This document shows, piece by piece, positions 33,813 to 43,215 of a stretch of 64,000 nt of DNA. This stretch comes from Chryseobacterium culicis (GTDB taxonomy: Bacteria; Bacteroidota; Bacteroidia; Flavobacteriales; Weeksellaceae), in the NCBI RefSeq assembly GCF_002979755.1, contig NZ_PCPP01000001.1, forward strand, positions 466,665 through 530,664, in the 5' to 3' direction. The position numbers were made by a program, and so were the translations under genes. Under the pieces are notes generated by a model. It did no database searches, was not told the origin of the DNA, and saw only the letters and a program-made list of their open reading frames with translations. Each line of letters opens with the position of its first letter. The first letter of the stretch is position 1.

Positions 33813-34426
33813 GAGTTATTAGGAACATATTTAACTTGGGTTTTATATCATTGGAATTGGGAATTCTAATGATATGTTTCTGTAATGTGTGGGTTTTCGG
33901 GCTTACCAACGGGCGAACCTATACTAAAATCTCAAAAATTCCCCCAAGAGAAATAGCACTCGTTCTGGGCACATCTCCAAAAATGAGATCCGGAAAATCG
34001 AATCCTTATTTCACGAAAAGAATGGATGCCGCTGCACTTCTTTATCATCACGGGAAAATCAAAAAGATTATTGTGAGTGGAGAGAAAAGTAAGGGGTATA
34101 ATGAGCCGGGTGCCATGAAAAATTATCTGGTTAACCAGGAAGGTGTTCCGGAAGATATTATTGTAGAAGATCCGAAAGGTTTTAATACCTATAAAAGTAT
34201 TCTCCGTTGTAAGGATGTTTATAAAAAGAAAAATGTCATTATTGTTTCTCAGGGATACCACAATCTAAGGGCATTGTTTTTTGCCAGAAATAATGATATG
34301 AATGCGTTGGGATTTGATGCGCAGGATGTCACAAAACCGGAGAGTTTTTACAGAAATCAGACGAGGGAAATCCTCGCCCGTGTGATTGCTGTAGTCTATT
34401 TTATTTTAGGTGTTTCTCCGGATTAG
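33809..34426 (+). CDS. SanA/YdcF-family (DUF218) membrane protein
   Basis: A 205-residue inner-membrane-anchored protein. The N-terminal segment NLGFISLELGILMICFCNVWVF is a single membrane anchor. The DUF218 domain follows with IALVLGTSPKM, VSGEKSKGYNEPGAM, the FNTYKSI motif and VSQGYHNLRALF. SanA is linked to cell-envelope permeability and vancomycin sensitivity in enterobacteria. The start is TTG, overlapping the TGA of the reductase (TTGA); the only internal Met would cut the membrane anchor, so TTG is the better choice. The 3' end overlaps the convergent TamL gene by 4 bp. Confidence 0.82.
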   Translation: MRVIRNIFNLGFISLELGILMICFCNVWVFGLTNGRTYTKISKIPPREIALVLGTSPKMRSGKSNPYFTKRMDAAALLYHHGKIKKIIVSGEKSKGYNEPGAMKNYLVNQEGVPEDIIVEDPKGFNTYKSILRCKDVYKKKNVIIVSQGYHNLRALFFARNNDMNALGFDAQDVTKPESFYRNQTREILARVIAVVYFILGVSPD

Positions 34427-37032
34427 AAAGGATATCCGAAGGCAATATTAACCGTAGGTTTAAAAGGTTGAATATTTTTGAACCTCCATCGGTCGCCTTC
34501 AGGTTTATTCGGGTCATAGATCTTGTATGCAAGGTCAATTCTTGCTGTTACATAGGCAATATTTAACCTTAGTCCGAACCCACTTCCGATACCCACCTGC
34601 TTCCAGAACTTACCGAATTTAAATTCATCTCCATAGCCGTCATTATAGTTACGAAGACTCCATGTATTCCCGATATCGGTAAATAAAGCTCCTTCGTAAG
34701 TTTTATTGAAAGGAATTCTATATTCAATATTGGTGGTAAGTTTTACATTGTCCGTCATATAGGTACGAACTCTTTCATCCACCTGAGAATCGGCAGGACC
34801 TAATCCCCCAAAGGCTACCCAGGCTCTGATATCATTGGAACCTCCATTGAAATAAGACTTGATGATGGGCATATCCTGAGAGTTTCCAAAAGGAATTCCA
34901 ACTCCGATAAACTGACGAAGTACTAACGTCTGATTTCCGTTAAACTTGAAATACTTTCTAGTGTCAATATCAAATTTTACAAATTGTGCATAAGGCAACC
35001 CGAAAATAGTTCTCTGTGGACCGGTAACAATACCTCCGTCATTATCTTTTTTATTGAATAAGCTTAAGATGTTACCTGCAAGTTCTACTTTTCCGTTAAA
35101 ATAAAATGCATTGGGATATTCTTTTTTTCCAATTTCACTATATACAAAGTTGTAGATCATGGAAGAAATAAGGACATCCTGAGTTTGTCTGTCTTTGTTG
35201 ACCAATGTCCCTCTGAATGCTGTCAGAAGATCAGTACCTTGCTGGTTAAGACTCGCGCGGTAAGCATCGTTCTCGATAATTTTCTTGGAAACCTCATCTA
35301 CGCTGAGTTTTCCATCTTTATAATCTTGCCCGGTTTGTGCAGTTTCAGGGCTAAACATAAAATAATTTCCGAAGACTTCATCTTTTACCCTTCCGTCATT
35401 TACAAAATAATCGTAGTAAGCATCTTTATTTTTCGTCAGACTGACCTGAGTATTGAATAAGGTAAGCTTATGATATACCTGATCATTAACACTTGCCTGG
35501 TAGTTTAATCCCGTGTTAAAAATCAATCTTCCCAAACCGATATTGTTCTGTATGGATGCTCCAAGCAGAATAGATGATGTAGGTGTATATCGTTTTGGAA
35601 TAAATTTATAATAATTAAAAGGAAGCAACAATCTAGGGAAGTTCAGGGATGCCTGAGCTGATATTTCGTATGCCGCAACTCTTTTACTGATATCTTTTGT
35701 ACTTCTGATAGAACCAAATGTTCCTGAAAGGCTGGTAGAAAGGTTTTCTGCTCCTCTGAAGACATTTCTGGTGGTAAGGTCAACAGAAGGAGAGATCCCC
35801 AGATTTAAAATCTGAGAATAATTAATATCAGTTCCCACTTTAAGCTCATATTTCGGAAGAGGTTTCAATACATACAGAACATCAACAATACTGTCGTTAG
35901 GAGAGGTCATTCCTCCTTGTCTCAGAGAGTCTCTTGCTTTAACGATGCTAAAGTTGTTCATCGCTAAAAGATTTCTCTTGGTGACATCCAGTTTTGTCTG
36001 GTCGAAAACCTTTTTACTGTCCGGAATAATAGCTCTCCATACGGATGAAAGTTTGTATTTATCATTTACCGTATGGAATCTTATTCTCCTTAAGCTGTCT
36101 TTTTTGGTATTTTTAGGATAATCACCAGGTTCATCCACAATGGCAACATCAATATTTCCAAAAGTGGCTATCTTATAAGGAGTATCCAGGGAATCTTTAT
36201 GAATTTCCAGGGTTAAAGGAACCTGCTTTCTGCTTTTAAGAGAATCTGCGACAAAATAAACCTCATCATTGGAGGCATTGAATCTATAGAAACCAAATTC
36301 TCTCATCAGATCAGTAATTCGGGTTACTTCTCTTTCCAGAACAGTCTGATCAAGAATCTGCCCTGATCTTACAAGGCTTCTGTTCAGGTTGTAGTTGTAA
36401 TACCCTTTGATCCCCTGATCCGGAATATTATAGAAATAATCCTTGATGCGTGTAGGCTCGTTATGTTTGATAGAATAATTAACAGATGCCTTTTTGGATG
36501 CGGAATCCAATGTGTGTTTAAAGTTTACATCAGCATCCCAAAATCCTCTGTAGGTAAGCCTTTTCTTAATAGACTCCGCACTTTTTTCACTTCTGGTCTG
36601 ATCAAGAATTACCGGTGGGGTTCCCCAATTGTGTAATAAACGGTCGAAAAGCAGACTTTTTCCTACACTGCTTTTCATATTATATTTAAGAAATAATGAG
36701 TCTCTCAGTTTCTGATTTCTCATCTCACCGGGATAGGTCATATATTCATTAAGTATCGTGTCGTATTTCGGATCTGCCATATTATACAGAAGGAGACTTA
36801 ATGGCATGAAAAGAAATTGCTTCTTGTTAGGCTTTTGCTGAATGTAATCTTTCAGTTCTTCATCGAAAAATTCTCTCTTATCCTCGAACCCTAAAGTATT
36901 CTTAGTAAGCAGATATTCGCCTTCTGGAACTTTTTTTGTCGTACTACAAGCATAAAGGAGACCAACAAATGTTGCAAATGAGATAATTTTATAATATTTT
37001 TGAGGAGAATTCTTATAATGCTTACAGCTCAT
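34423..37032 (-). CDS. tamL: TamL-like lipoprotein of the BamA/TamA superfamily
   Basis: An 869-residue outer-membrane protein. The N-terminus MSCKHYKNSPQKYYKIISFA ... LLYAC has a lipobox, so the protein is lipid-anchored, a feature of the Bacteroidota TamL branch. A periplasmic part with POTRA-like modules (about 130-400) includes RGFWDADVNF and LMREFGFYRFN. The C-terminal Omp85 barrel (about 450-869) contains IKSYFNGGSNDIRAWVAFGGLGP, the GSxxxRG region of the superfamily, and ends NIAFGYPF. It would help insert or export outer-membrane proteins with a TamB partner not seen here. Its 5' end overlaps the divergent methyltransferase gene. Confidence 0.85.
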   Translation of the reverse strand: MSCKHYKNSPQKYYKIISFATFVGLLYACSTTKKVPEGEYLLTKNTLGFEDKREFFDEELKDYIQQKPNKKQFLFMPLSLLLYNMADPKYDTILNEYMTYPGEMRNQKLRDSLFLKYNMKSSVGKSLLFDRLLHNWGTPPVILDQTRSEKSAESIKKRLTYRGFWDADVNFKHTLDSASKKASVNYSIKHNEPTRIKDYFYNIPDQGIKGYYNYNLNRSLVRSGQILDQTVLEREVTRITDLMREFGFYRFNASNDEVYFVADSLKSRKQVPLTLEIHKDSLDTPYKIATFGNIDVAIVDEPGDYPKNTKKDSLRRIRFHTVNDKYKLSSVWRAIIPDSKKVFDQTKLDVTKRNLLAMNNFSIVKARDSLRQGGMTSPNDSIVDVLYVLKPLPKYELKVGTDINYSQILNLGISPSVDLTTRNVFRGAENLSTSLSGTFGSIRSTKDISKRVAAYEISAQASLNFPRLLLPFNYYKFIPKRYTPTSSILLGASIQNNIGLGRLIFNTGLNYQASVNDQVYHKLTLFNTQVSLTKNKDAYYDYFVNDGRVKDEVFGNYFMFSPETAQTGQDYKDGKLSVDEVSKKIIENDAYRASLNQQGTDLLTAFRGTLVNKDRQTQDVLISSMIYNFVYSEIGKKEYPNAFYFNGKVELAGNILSLFNKKDNDGGIVTGPQRTIFGLPYAQFVKFDIDTRKYFKFNGNQTLVLRQFIGVGIPFGNSQDMPIIKSYFNGGSNDIRAWVAFGGLGPADSQVDERVRTYMTDNVKLTTNIEYRIPFNKTYEGALFTDIGNTWSLRNYNDGYGDEFKFGKFWKQVGIGSGFGLRLNIAYVTARIDLAYKIYDPNKPEGDRWRFKNIQPFKPTVNIAFGYPF

Positions 37033-37743
37033 ACAATAAAAGTTTTACAATCTTTAGATAAAAAGAAGTTCAGACAAAAATACAATTTGTTTTTGGTTGA
37101 AGGTAATAAAATCATTTGTGAACTTTTTAATTCTAACATTAAAGTTAAAGAAATATTGTCAACGGATCCACAAAAATTGGACCGTAGTGATACTCTTGTG
37201 ACCCATATCTCTGAAAATGAATTAAAAAAAATTAGTTTTCTTAAAACACCAAAAGATTCTGTAGCGGTATGTTATCTTGCCGAGGAAGAAAAATGGGAAG
37301 ATAAGAATATACAGCTGGTTTTGGATGGGATACAGGATCCTGGAAATTTAGGAACGATTATACGTCTGGCAGACTGGTTTGGAATTGAACAGATTATTTG
37401 TAGTGAAGATACGGTAGATGTATACAATCCGAAAGTGATTCAGGCGACAATGGGTTCTTTTACCAGAGTGAATGTCGTTTATACTGATCTTGTGGAATAT
37501 CTTTCTTCAACAGAAAATGTAAACATAGGAACGGATATGGAAGGGGAGAACATCTATACTTTTGAGAAACCGGAAAAGATGAATCTTATTTTAGGGAATG
37601 AAGGAAACGGAATGAGACCGGAAACGGAAAAATTGTTACAAAAAAGTATAAGTATTCCGAGATTTGGAAAATCCCAGTCTACAGAAAGCCTGAATGTATC
37701 TATGGCTGCCGGGATTATTTTAGGACAGTTATTTTCAAAATAA
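37018..37743 (+). CDS. TrmH/SpoU-family RNA 2'-O-methyltransferase
   Basis: I start at MLTAHTIKVLQSLDKKKF; the earlier reading would begin with TTG. The product has 241 residues. The N-terminal substrate-binding domain (about 1-85) contains KYNLFLVEGNKIICELF. The SPOUT domain has motif 1 GIQDPGNLGTIIRLADWFG, motif 2 NLILGNEGNGM and motif 3 STESLNVSMAAGIIL, all intact for S-adenosylmethionine binding and the trefoil knot. The target is a ribose in rRNA or tRNA and cannot be specified. The start lies inside the first codons of the divergent TamL gene. Confidence 0.88.
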   Translation: MLTAHTIKVLQSLDKKKFRQKYNLFLVEGNKIICELFNSNIKVKEILSTDPQKLDRSDTLVTHISENELKKISFLKTPKDSVAVCYLAEEEKWEDKNIQLVLDGIQDPGNLGTIIRLADWFGIEQIICSEDTVDVYNPKVIQATMGSFTRVNVVYTDLVEYLSSTENVNIGTDMEGENIYTFEKPEKMNLILGNEGNGMRPETEKLLQKSISIPRFGKSQSTESLNVSMAAGIILGQLFSK

Positions 37744-37812
37744 GAAGCTAGAAACTAGAGGTTAGAATTGAGTATAAACTATACGCTAACTTCTAGTTTC
37801 TAACATCTAAAT

Positions 37813-38313
37813 TTATATAAGTTGTTCCATACTTGAAACACTTTTGTTTTTCTGATAGACCTCCATTTTTTTTCTGACATACTTCAGCGCTACAGGAGCT
37901 AGGTAGATCAATGCTGCGCCAATCAGTTTTTTCTTCCAGTTGGAGCTTTTCATATTCTTTTTGGCATAGTTTCCTACGATAGCAGTAACACCAAGCTTAA
38001 CAAGGCTGTCTGTAATATTTCCCCCTTTGAAAGCAGAGCTTGCAATTCCTACAGCCGTATTTTTATTAATCAGTAAATCTTTTACCTCTGAGGTAAGTTG
38101 TTTAGCAATGACATCCTTTCTCAGAACTACTTTTTCATCACCGTCTTCATCTACTTTTTCCTGAAGATACTGGTCACTTAAGCCATTGGTAAATGCACTT
38201 AGGCTTTCCTTCGTATTTTTGAAGGTAAGAAGATTCTCCAGATCACTTATTTCACTTTGAAGCAGTTTTTTCTTTCTTCTTAATTCTTCTATGCTCTCGT
38301 ATTTTCTGCCCAT
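37813..38313 (-). CDS. uncharacterised envelope-cluster protein
   Basis: A 166-residue protein I cannot name. The N-terminal 35 residues form a charged coiled coil (SIEELRRKKKLLQSEISDLENLL). The C-terminal third has two hydrophobic stretches (DSLVKLGVTAIVGNYA and KKLIGAALIYLAPVALKYV). It begins 3 bp after the stop of the holin-like protein, downstream of YtxH. The trio resembles in layout the enterobacterial yqjD-yqjE-yqjK group: tail-anchored coil protein, holin-like protein, small coiled protein. This is a comparison of architecture, not homology. Confidence 0.6.
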   Translation of the reverse strand: MGRKYESIEELRRKKKLLQSEISDLENLLTFKNTKESLSAFTNGLSDQYLQEKVDEDGDEKVVLRKDVIAKQLTSEVKDLLINKNTAVGIASSAFKGGNITDSLVKLGVTAIVGNYAKKNMKSSNWKKKLIGAALIYLAPVALKYVRKKMEVYQKNKSVSSMEQLI

Positions 38314-38316
38314 AGT

Positions 38317-38625
38317 TTAATGATTTAAAAATTTAATAACCTGATCTGCAACAGTATTGACAATCTTAGTTTTGAAAGCAACCACAAACGCCATGACTAG
38401 CGCATAAAATGCAGCAACAATTAAGAATCCATATGAGTAATTATCCAGTGCTTTTCCAATAAGGAAAGCAATTCCAAAATTGAAGAGGATAATAAAAAAA
38501 GCAAAAGCAACAAGCAATACTACAAAGTAAGTAATGAGCCCAGCAGAAAGAGACGACTTTTCAGTCGCTTCAATTTTCAGAAGATCTATTCTCTTGGAGG
38601 CATATTCTTTAATAGTTTCTATCAT
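38317..38625 (-). CDS. holin superfamily (PF07332/YqjE-like) membrane protein
   Basis: A 102-residue inner-membrane protein. The start MIETIKEYASKRIDLLKIEATEK is an amphipathic helix. Two membrane segments follow, LITYFVVLLVAFAFFIILFNFG and YGFLIVAAFYALVMAFVVAF. This is the pattern of the putative Actinobacteriophage holin X/YqjE family, which in free-living bacteria accompanies stress-related membrane proteins and is not tied to lysis. It is in an operon with the 166-residue protein downstream and YtxH upstream, with a terminator in the gap to YtxH. Confidence 0.8.
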   Translation of the reverse strand: MIETIKEYASKRIDLLKIEATEKSSLSAGLITYFVVLLVAFAFFIILFNFGIAFLIGKALDNYSYGFLIVAAFYALVMAFVVAFKTKIVNTVADQVIKFLNH

Positions 38626-38648
38626 TGTTTTTTTTTAAAGTTACAAAA

Positions 38649-38676
38649 AAAGGAACTTTCGCACAAAAGTTCCTTT
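38649..38676 (-). terminator. terminator behind the YtxH gene
   Basis: AAAGGAACTTT (38649-38659) pairs with AAAGTTCCTTT (38666-38676). On the minus strand TTTTTT follows. It lies between YtxH and the holin-like gene and may separate or modulate their expression. Confidence 0.8.
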
Positions 38677-38709
38677 CCGTAATTTACTTAAAAAGATAAA
38701 TTACTTATT

Positions 38710-39060
38710 TTATTTTTTCAGATCATTCAGTTCCGCTTCTACATCTTTTGCCAAATCTGCAGTTTTGGAAACAATCTGATCTTTGTATTTATCATATCCG
38801 TCTTTCACAGTATGTGCTACGCTGTTTGCAGTTTCTTTGAAAGTAGAAGAAATATTGCTGTACTGGTCTTTCATTTTTTCAGAAACCTCTCCGTATTTAT
38901 CTTTAGCCTGATCTTTAAGATCATTTGCTTTATTTTTAATTTTTTTTCTGGTTTCTTTACCTTCTTCCGGTGCGTATAACATTCCTAAGATTACACCTGC
39001 CGCAGCACCTGCAAGAAGTCCTGCCAATATACCTGCTGTATTATTTCCTTTTCTAGACAT
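38710..39060 (-). CDS. YtxH-domain protein
   Basis: A 116-residue general-stress-type protein. The N-terminal glycine-rich membrane segment AGILAGLLAGAAAGVILGMLYAPEEGKETRKKI is the YtxH signature. The rest is a long amphipathic, apolipoprotein-like helix (KNKANDLKDQAKDKYGEVSE and following) with 11-residue periodicity. It is anchored in the inner membrane with a cytoplasmic helix. It leads the three-gene envelope cluster. YtxH-type proteins are induced by stress in other bacteria, but a molecular role is not established. Confidence 0.88.
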   Translation of the reverse strand: MSRKGNNTAGILAGLLAGAAAGVILGMLYAPEEGKETRKKIKNKANDLKDQAKDKYGEVSEKMKDQYSNISSTFKETANSVAHTVKDGYDKYKDQIVSKTADLAKDVEAELNDLKK

Positions 39061-39155
39061 TTTAAGTTTTTTAATAATTAATAATAGATTAGTTTTTACA
39101 GTAATAAAACTTGCAATTTGTATACCAAAGGAGGCGTGATGCCTATTAAAAATTG

Positions 39156-39830
39156 TTAAATCTTTTCGATGTGAGATAAAATAAGTTCTATGGTTTCTTC
39201 TTTGGTTAATTCAGAATTGTCAATCACGATAGCATCGTCAGCCTGCTTTAATGGGGCTATTTCACGCTCACTGTCGATCTTGTCACGTTCTATAAGGTTT
39301 TGCTTTACCTGTTCTTTATCGGCTTCTATTCCCAGGCCTTTCAGTTCTAAAAATCTTCTGTTGGTTCTTTCGTCAATACTGGCAGTCAGGAAGAATTTAT
39401 AGTCCGCATTTGGCAGAACTACTGTCCCAATGTCACGTCCGTCCATAATTACGCCGCCTTTTTCTGCCAAAGTGCGCTGTGACTGCAGCAAAAAGTCTCT
39501 TACTTCTTTCTGTTTGGCAACAAGACTTACGTTGTCAGATACGATATTAGTACGGATTTCCTTGGAGATATCTGTATCATTGAGGAAAAGAATAAGGGTT
39601 CCGTTGTTGTTTTTAAATTCAAGTCTGATCTGATCAAAAGAAGAAAATAATGTATTCAGATCAATTTCACCATTTTCATTCAGACAGCGCTGCAGAGCGT
39701 ACCAGGTAACTCCTCTGTAAAGTGCTCCTGTATCCATATGAATAAGTCCCAATTTATCAGCAATGATTTTAGAGATAGAACTTTTTCCGGTAGACGAGTA
39801 CCCATCGATAGCAATTACAGGTTTTTTCAT
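39156..39830 (-). CDS. cmk: cytidylate kinase
   Basis: A 224-residue cytosolic kinase that phosphorylates CMP and dCMP with ATP. The P-loop is IAIDGYSSTGKSSISK, followed by the CMP-binding HMDTGALYRGVTWYAL and the GGVIMDGRDIGTVVLPNADYKFFLTAS motif, all matching the family. Length is normal. It follows porQ on the same strand after 82 bp, a gene neighbourhood often seen in Flavobacteria. Confidence 0.95.
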   Translation of the reverse strand: MKKPVIAIDGYSSTGKSSISKIIADKLGLIHMDTGALYRGVTWYALQRCLNENGEIDLNTLFSSFDQIRLEFKNNNGTLILFLNDTDISKEIRTNIVSDNVSLVAKQKEVRDFLLQSQRTLAEKGGVIMDGRDIGTVVLPNADYKFFLTASIDERTNRRFLELKGLGIEADKEQVKQNLIERDKIDSEREIAPLKQADDAIVIDNSELTKEETIELILSHIEKI

Positions 39831-39912
39831 ACTGCAAATTTCAAGATTTTTTTTAAAAAATCAAGAGGAAGTAAGAAATTTTCGGAATAATTAAAAAAAT
39901 CAGCTGAAAAGA

Positions 39913-40905
39913 TTACTCTCCTCTGTGGCTGGAAAGATCCATGGAAATTCCTATCTGGTTGACATTTGAAGAGTTGTGATACCTTACGTGGGCATAGTCA
40001 ATACGGAATCTGGAAATTTTAATTCCAAATCCTGCAGAAAGTCCTGAAAAGTTTCTCTGGTCCGCAACAGCCAGCTCATTTCCTCTTTTCACATTATAAC
40101 CCAATCGGATATTGAAGTTCTTTTCCGGAAACAATTCTGCTCCCAATGAAAAGTGGTCAGCAATTTTTCTTCCGGTTTTTACTTCCTGTCCATCCAGATT
40201 ATACTCTGAAGAAATATCAAATTTCTGAAGATCATGTGCTGTAATGGTAATTGCAAGAGGGAAGTTCTTGATGATTTTGGTATATCCCAGATCAATTCTG
40301 AACGGAAGGTTTTCTCTTGTTCCGTTGAATGATTTCAGCTGGAAACCAAAGTTTCTCATCACCAGGGAAAGTACTTCTTTGGTCTTTTTATTATGGTAGG
40401 TAACTCCCGCTGTTCCTGAGATGGCGGAAGAAGTATAGTTGTCAATTTTTGAGGTAACGAAATTAAGACCTCCACCAATCGTCCAGTCTTCTTCAAACTG
40501 GTAGGCATAGCCTGCGCCAATGGCTACATCTGAAGCTTTGAATTCTCCGTTTTCGAAACCGCTTTCGTCAGTCCTCGGAATACTTCCATAGCTCATGTAT
40601 CTAGCATTGATGGTAGCCATGTGGCCATTCTCAAAGTCTTTGGCATAAGCAATAGTTCCGTATTTCGAATCGGCAAGGTAAGCCGTTGCGTTTACAGAAA
40701 GCTGTTTATCAGAATCTTTGTTTAACAGGGCAGGGTTTGCAATAGCAAAGGAAACATCATAATCTCTTATCGAAATTGCATCGCCACCCAAAGCAGCCTG
40801 TCTTGCAGATACAGGCACATTTAAGAACGGATAAACATTTGTTCCTGTTTGCGCATAAGAAACAATTCCTGATAGAAATAATGAAAAAATGATAATTTTC
40901 TTCAA
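39913..40905 (-). CDS. porQ: type IX secretion system protein PorQ
   Basis: A 330-residue PorV/PorQ-like outer-membrane barrel. The signal peptide MKKIIIFSLFLSGIVSYAQ is followed by TGTNVYPFLNVPVSARQAALGGDAI, the diagnostic PorQ opening (NVPxSARxAALGG). The remaining strands have the FadL-like pattern and end SMDLSSHRGE. PorQ belongs to the attachment/shuttle machinery that handles T9SS cargo at the cell surface. A well-formed promoter lies directly upstream and cmk follows. Its presence implies the organism has gliding/T9SS components elsewhere. Confidence 0.9.
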   Translation of the reverse strand: MKKIIIFSLFLSGIVSYAQTGTNVYPFLNVPVSARQAALGGDAISIRDYDVSFAIANPALLNKDSDKQLSVNATAYLADSKYGTIAYAKDFENGHMATINARYMSYGSIPRTDESGFENGEFKASDVAIGAGYAYQFEEDWTIGGGLNFVTSKIDNYTSSAISGTAGVTYHNKKTKEVLSLVMRNFGFQLKSFNGTRENLPFRIDLGYTKIIKNFPLAITITAHDLQKFDISSEYNLDGQEVKTGRKIADHFSLGAELFPEKNFNIRLGYNVKRGNELAVADQRNFSGLSAGFGIKISRFRIDYAHVRYHNSSNVNQIGISMDLSSHRGE

Positions 40906-40923
40906 CTCAATTTATAATTAATG

Positions 40924-40953
40924 CAAAAATAATCCTTTTTCGTACTTTTCAAA
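40924..40953 (-). promoter_or_regulatory. porQ promoter
   Basis: On the minus strand TTTG (40953-40950), an 18-bp spacer and TATTTTTG (40931-40924) give a full Bacteroidota promoter, with the porQ start 18 bp downstream. This is the best-formed promoter I found in the window. Confidence 0.7.
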
Positions 40954-41010
40954 ATATTTCTTACATTATTTCTATTTAAATATTTTTCTTTTATCAATAT
41001 TTTTAATGAT

Positions 41011-41018
41011 TATATTTG
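41011..41018 (+). promoter_or_regulatory. pyrH promoter -7 box
   Basis: TATATTTG fits TAnnTTTG, 54 bp before the pyrH start. No TTTG is seen at the expected -33 spacing. Confidence 0.5.
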
Positions 41019-41072
41019 CAAAATCAAATTCTGGGGAAACCAGTACTAATAAAAAGTTACTAAAAATAAAAG

Positions 41073-41780
41073 ATGAAATATAAAAGAATCCTTCTGAAAC
41101 TAAGCGGTGAGGCCTTAATGGGGAACAGACAATACGGTATTGACAACGACAGGCTGCAGGAATATGCTGCTGAGATCAAAAAAGTAGTTGATAAAGGATG
41201 TGAAGTAGCCATCGTAATTGGAGGAGGAAATATTTTCCGTGGTGTAGCAGGAGCAGCCAAAGGAATGGACAGAGTGCAGGGAGACTATATGGGAATGCTG
41301 GCAACTGTTATCAATGGGATGGCCTTGCAGGGAGCATTGGAAGATGCAGGAATCAAGACCAGACTTCAGTCTGCTATCGAAATGGATAAAGTGGCTGAAC
41401 CTTTCATCAAAAGAAGAGCAGTAAGACACCTTGAAAAAGGAAGAGTAGTAATTTTCGGAGCGGGAACAGGAAACCCTTATTTTACTACAGATACCGCTGC
41501 TACCTTAAGAGCCATCGAAATTGGAGCTGATGTCATCCTAAAAGGAACAAGAGTAGACGGAATCTATGACAGTGATCCTGAAAAGAATGTTAATGCAGTA
41601 AAATACAATTCATTATCTTTTGATGAAGTATTCGAGAAAAATCTTAAAGTAATGGATATGACTGCATTTACTTTAAGCCACGAAAATAAGTTGCCAATCA
41701 TTGTATTCGATATGAATAAGGATGGAAATTTAGAAAAAATCGTAGACGGAGAGAATGTAGGTACTTTGGTTGATTTATAA
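41073..41780 (+). CDS. pyrH: UMP kinase
   Basis: A 235-residue cytosolic UMP kinase making UDP in pyrimidine synthesis. The amino-acid-kinase signatures are intact: [43 protein letters not shown] and [13 protein letters not shown]. The length is standard. In Flavobacteria pyrH is normally followed directly by frr. Here about 3.4 kb with a lipase, a small membrane protein and an alarmone-synthetase-domain protein intervenes. A strong terminator closes pyrH. Confidence 0.96.
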   Translation: MKYKRILLKLSGEALMGNRQYGIDNDRLQEYAAEIKKVVDKGCEVAIVIGGGNIFRGVAGAAKGMDRVQGDYMGMLATVINGMALQGALEDAGIKTRLQSAIEMDKVAEPFIKRRAVRHLEKGRVVIFGAGTGNPYFTTDTAATLRAIEIGADVILKGTRVDGIYDSDPEKNVNAVKYNSLSFDEVFEKNLKVMDMTAFTLSHENKLPIIVFDMNKDGNLEKIVDGENVGTLVDL

Positions 41781-41804
41781 TCAATCTTGTCCCTAAAAAA
41801 TATT

Positions 41805-41840
41805 AAAACACCTGCCATGATTATTGTGGCAGGTGTTTTT
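41805..41840. terminator. bidirectional terminator after pyrH and the lipase
   Basis: AAAACACCTGCCA (41805-41817) pairs perfectly with TGGCAGGTGTTTT (41827-41839), A-rich before and T-rich after. It serves pyrH and the convergent lipase gene. Confidence 0.88.
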
Positions 41841-41859
41841 GTTTTAACACTAATCTTAA

Positions 41860-43215
41860 TTATTTATCCGCACTGGCATTTTGCGTGGCATTTTCTTTTT
41901 CAACCAAAACATAACGGGAAGAAATCCACCCAATGATCTGATCTATTATCTTAAGAATCATCTCCAATTCGGTAACAGCAGTTACTCCAGGTACCAGTTT
42001 CAAATCTGGTTTTGGTAATGGCTGTGTTAAAATAAGACCATTCACTTGTGGATTAGACCCTTCCGCAGGAATACCATTATACATTCCCACATGCTGTACG
42101 GATAGCTGAAGCATATAGTCTTGCAAAGACTCAGGCGGTGTTTTGATGCTAATCGAGGAGGCACTTGAGTGTTGAAGTTGACCCGGAAGCGATTGGTTCT
42201 GTATTCTTGTATAGCTGGCTCCTGAATTTGAAGAATCACTAATTGCCATCTTTTGTAAAGCGTTTAATAAAGCAGCTGTCATATAGGTAGGGGCCTGGCC
42301 ATAAATAGTTGCGATTTTTGCCAGTTCCGATACCGGCCATGCATGAGGCACAACGTCCAGATCATTCCAGTGCATGGTATTCCAGCTTTGGTAAGTGCCT
42401 GTCTGTTGCTGCCACCCTGAAGGCAATGGCGGGAATTTACTGTTGAACAGATTAGCAAATGCAGCCTCACCTGGAGTTGGTCCGGCAGTAGGATATACAA
42501 GCGTTACCCCGAAAGCATCCAGATCTTTATTCTCTTTCAGATAAAGGGCAAGGGTAGGAGATAATGCTCCGGCAAGGCTATGTCCACAAAATATAATGGC
42601 TGTATTCGGGTCGGGATTTAAGCTGGCAAGAAACTGTTGCAGTGTGGTATTAGGTGAAGCGGCAGATTGAGGACTTGTAAGCCCTAGTAGTATACCTATT
42701 CCAGTGGCAGTCCCTTTTGAAATATAAGGATCTGTACCATTATAAGATGACGGAGCGAAATTGGAAGGGTTATAAGTGGTCCAGTTGACCACTTCTGAAA
42801 CTGAAAAATCTTCTGTTTCCCAATCGTAAAGTGATGAAGGATTGGTAGCAGCAATAGCTACAACATAAGTAGGCAATGTAGGTCCTCCGGGAAATGCAAC
42901 AGCATTAGACTTAACGACATATAATGCATTATCTGCAACTCCGGTAGGAACTCCCTTTTCATTTTTTTCTTCGATCAGGGCTGGCCCCCAGACCAAATCC
43001 CAGTTTCCTAATTCCGATACGGCTGAAGGATTAGCTGTGGAAGGTGTTTTCTGATCCATTATCTTAACCGGAGGAACATTGTTAAAATAATAGGATAAAT
43101 CATACTGAAGCTGCTGCTGTAGTTGGATACCAAAACCGTTGTAGCCTCCGGCACGGTTGGCAAGACCTGCCATACCGAAAACTTGTTGATAGGCATCTAA
43201 TGATGGATTTGTCAT
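41860..43215 (-). CDS. class 3 lipase-family protein
   Basis: A 451-residue protein with the lipase nucleophile elbow CGHSLAGALSPTLALYL near residue 215. Further family features are a preceding TYVVAIAATNP strand and a later TMHWNDLDVVPHAW segment carrying the likely catalytic Asp and context, with QHVGMYNGI offering a late His. There is no signal peptide or membrane segment, unusual for a secreted lipase. The sequence is rich in Ser, Pro, Gln and Asn and differs in composition from neighbours. It forms part of the block between pyrH and frr. Substrate and localisation are unknown. Confidence 0.75.
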   Translation of the reverse strand: MTNPSLDAYQQVFGMAGLANRAGGYNGFGIQLQQQLQYDLSYYFNNVPPVKIMDQKTPSTANPSAVSELGNWDLVWGPALIEEKNEKGVPTGVADNALYVVKSNAVAFPGGPTLPTYVVAIAATNPSSLYDWETEDFSVSEVVNWTTYNPSNFAPSSYNGTDPYISKGTATGIGILLGLTSPQSAASPNTTLQQFLASLNPDPNTAIIFCGHSLAGALSPTLALYLKENKDLDAFGVTLVYPTAGPTPGEAAFANLFNSKFPPLPSGWQQQTGTYQSWNTMHWNDLDVVPHAWPVSELAKIATIYGQAPTYMTAALLNALQKMAISDSSNSGASYTRIQNQSLPGQLQHSSASSISIKTPPESLQDYMLQLSVQHVGMYNGIPAEGSNPQVNGLILTQPLPKPDLKLVPGVTAVTELEMILKIIDQIIGWISSRYVLVEKENATQNASADK

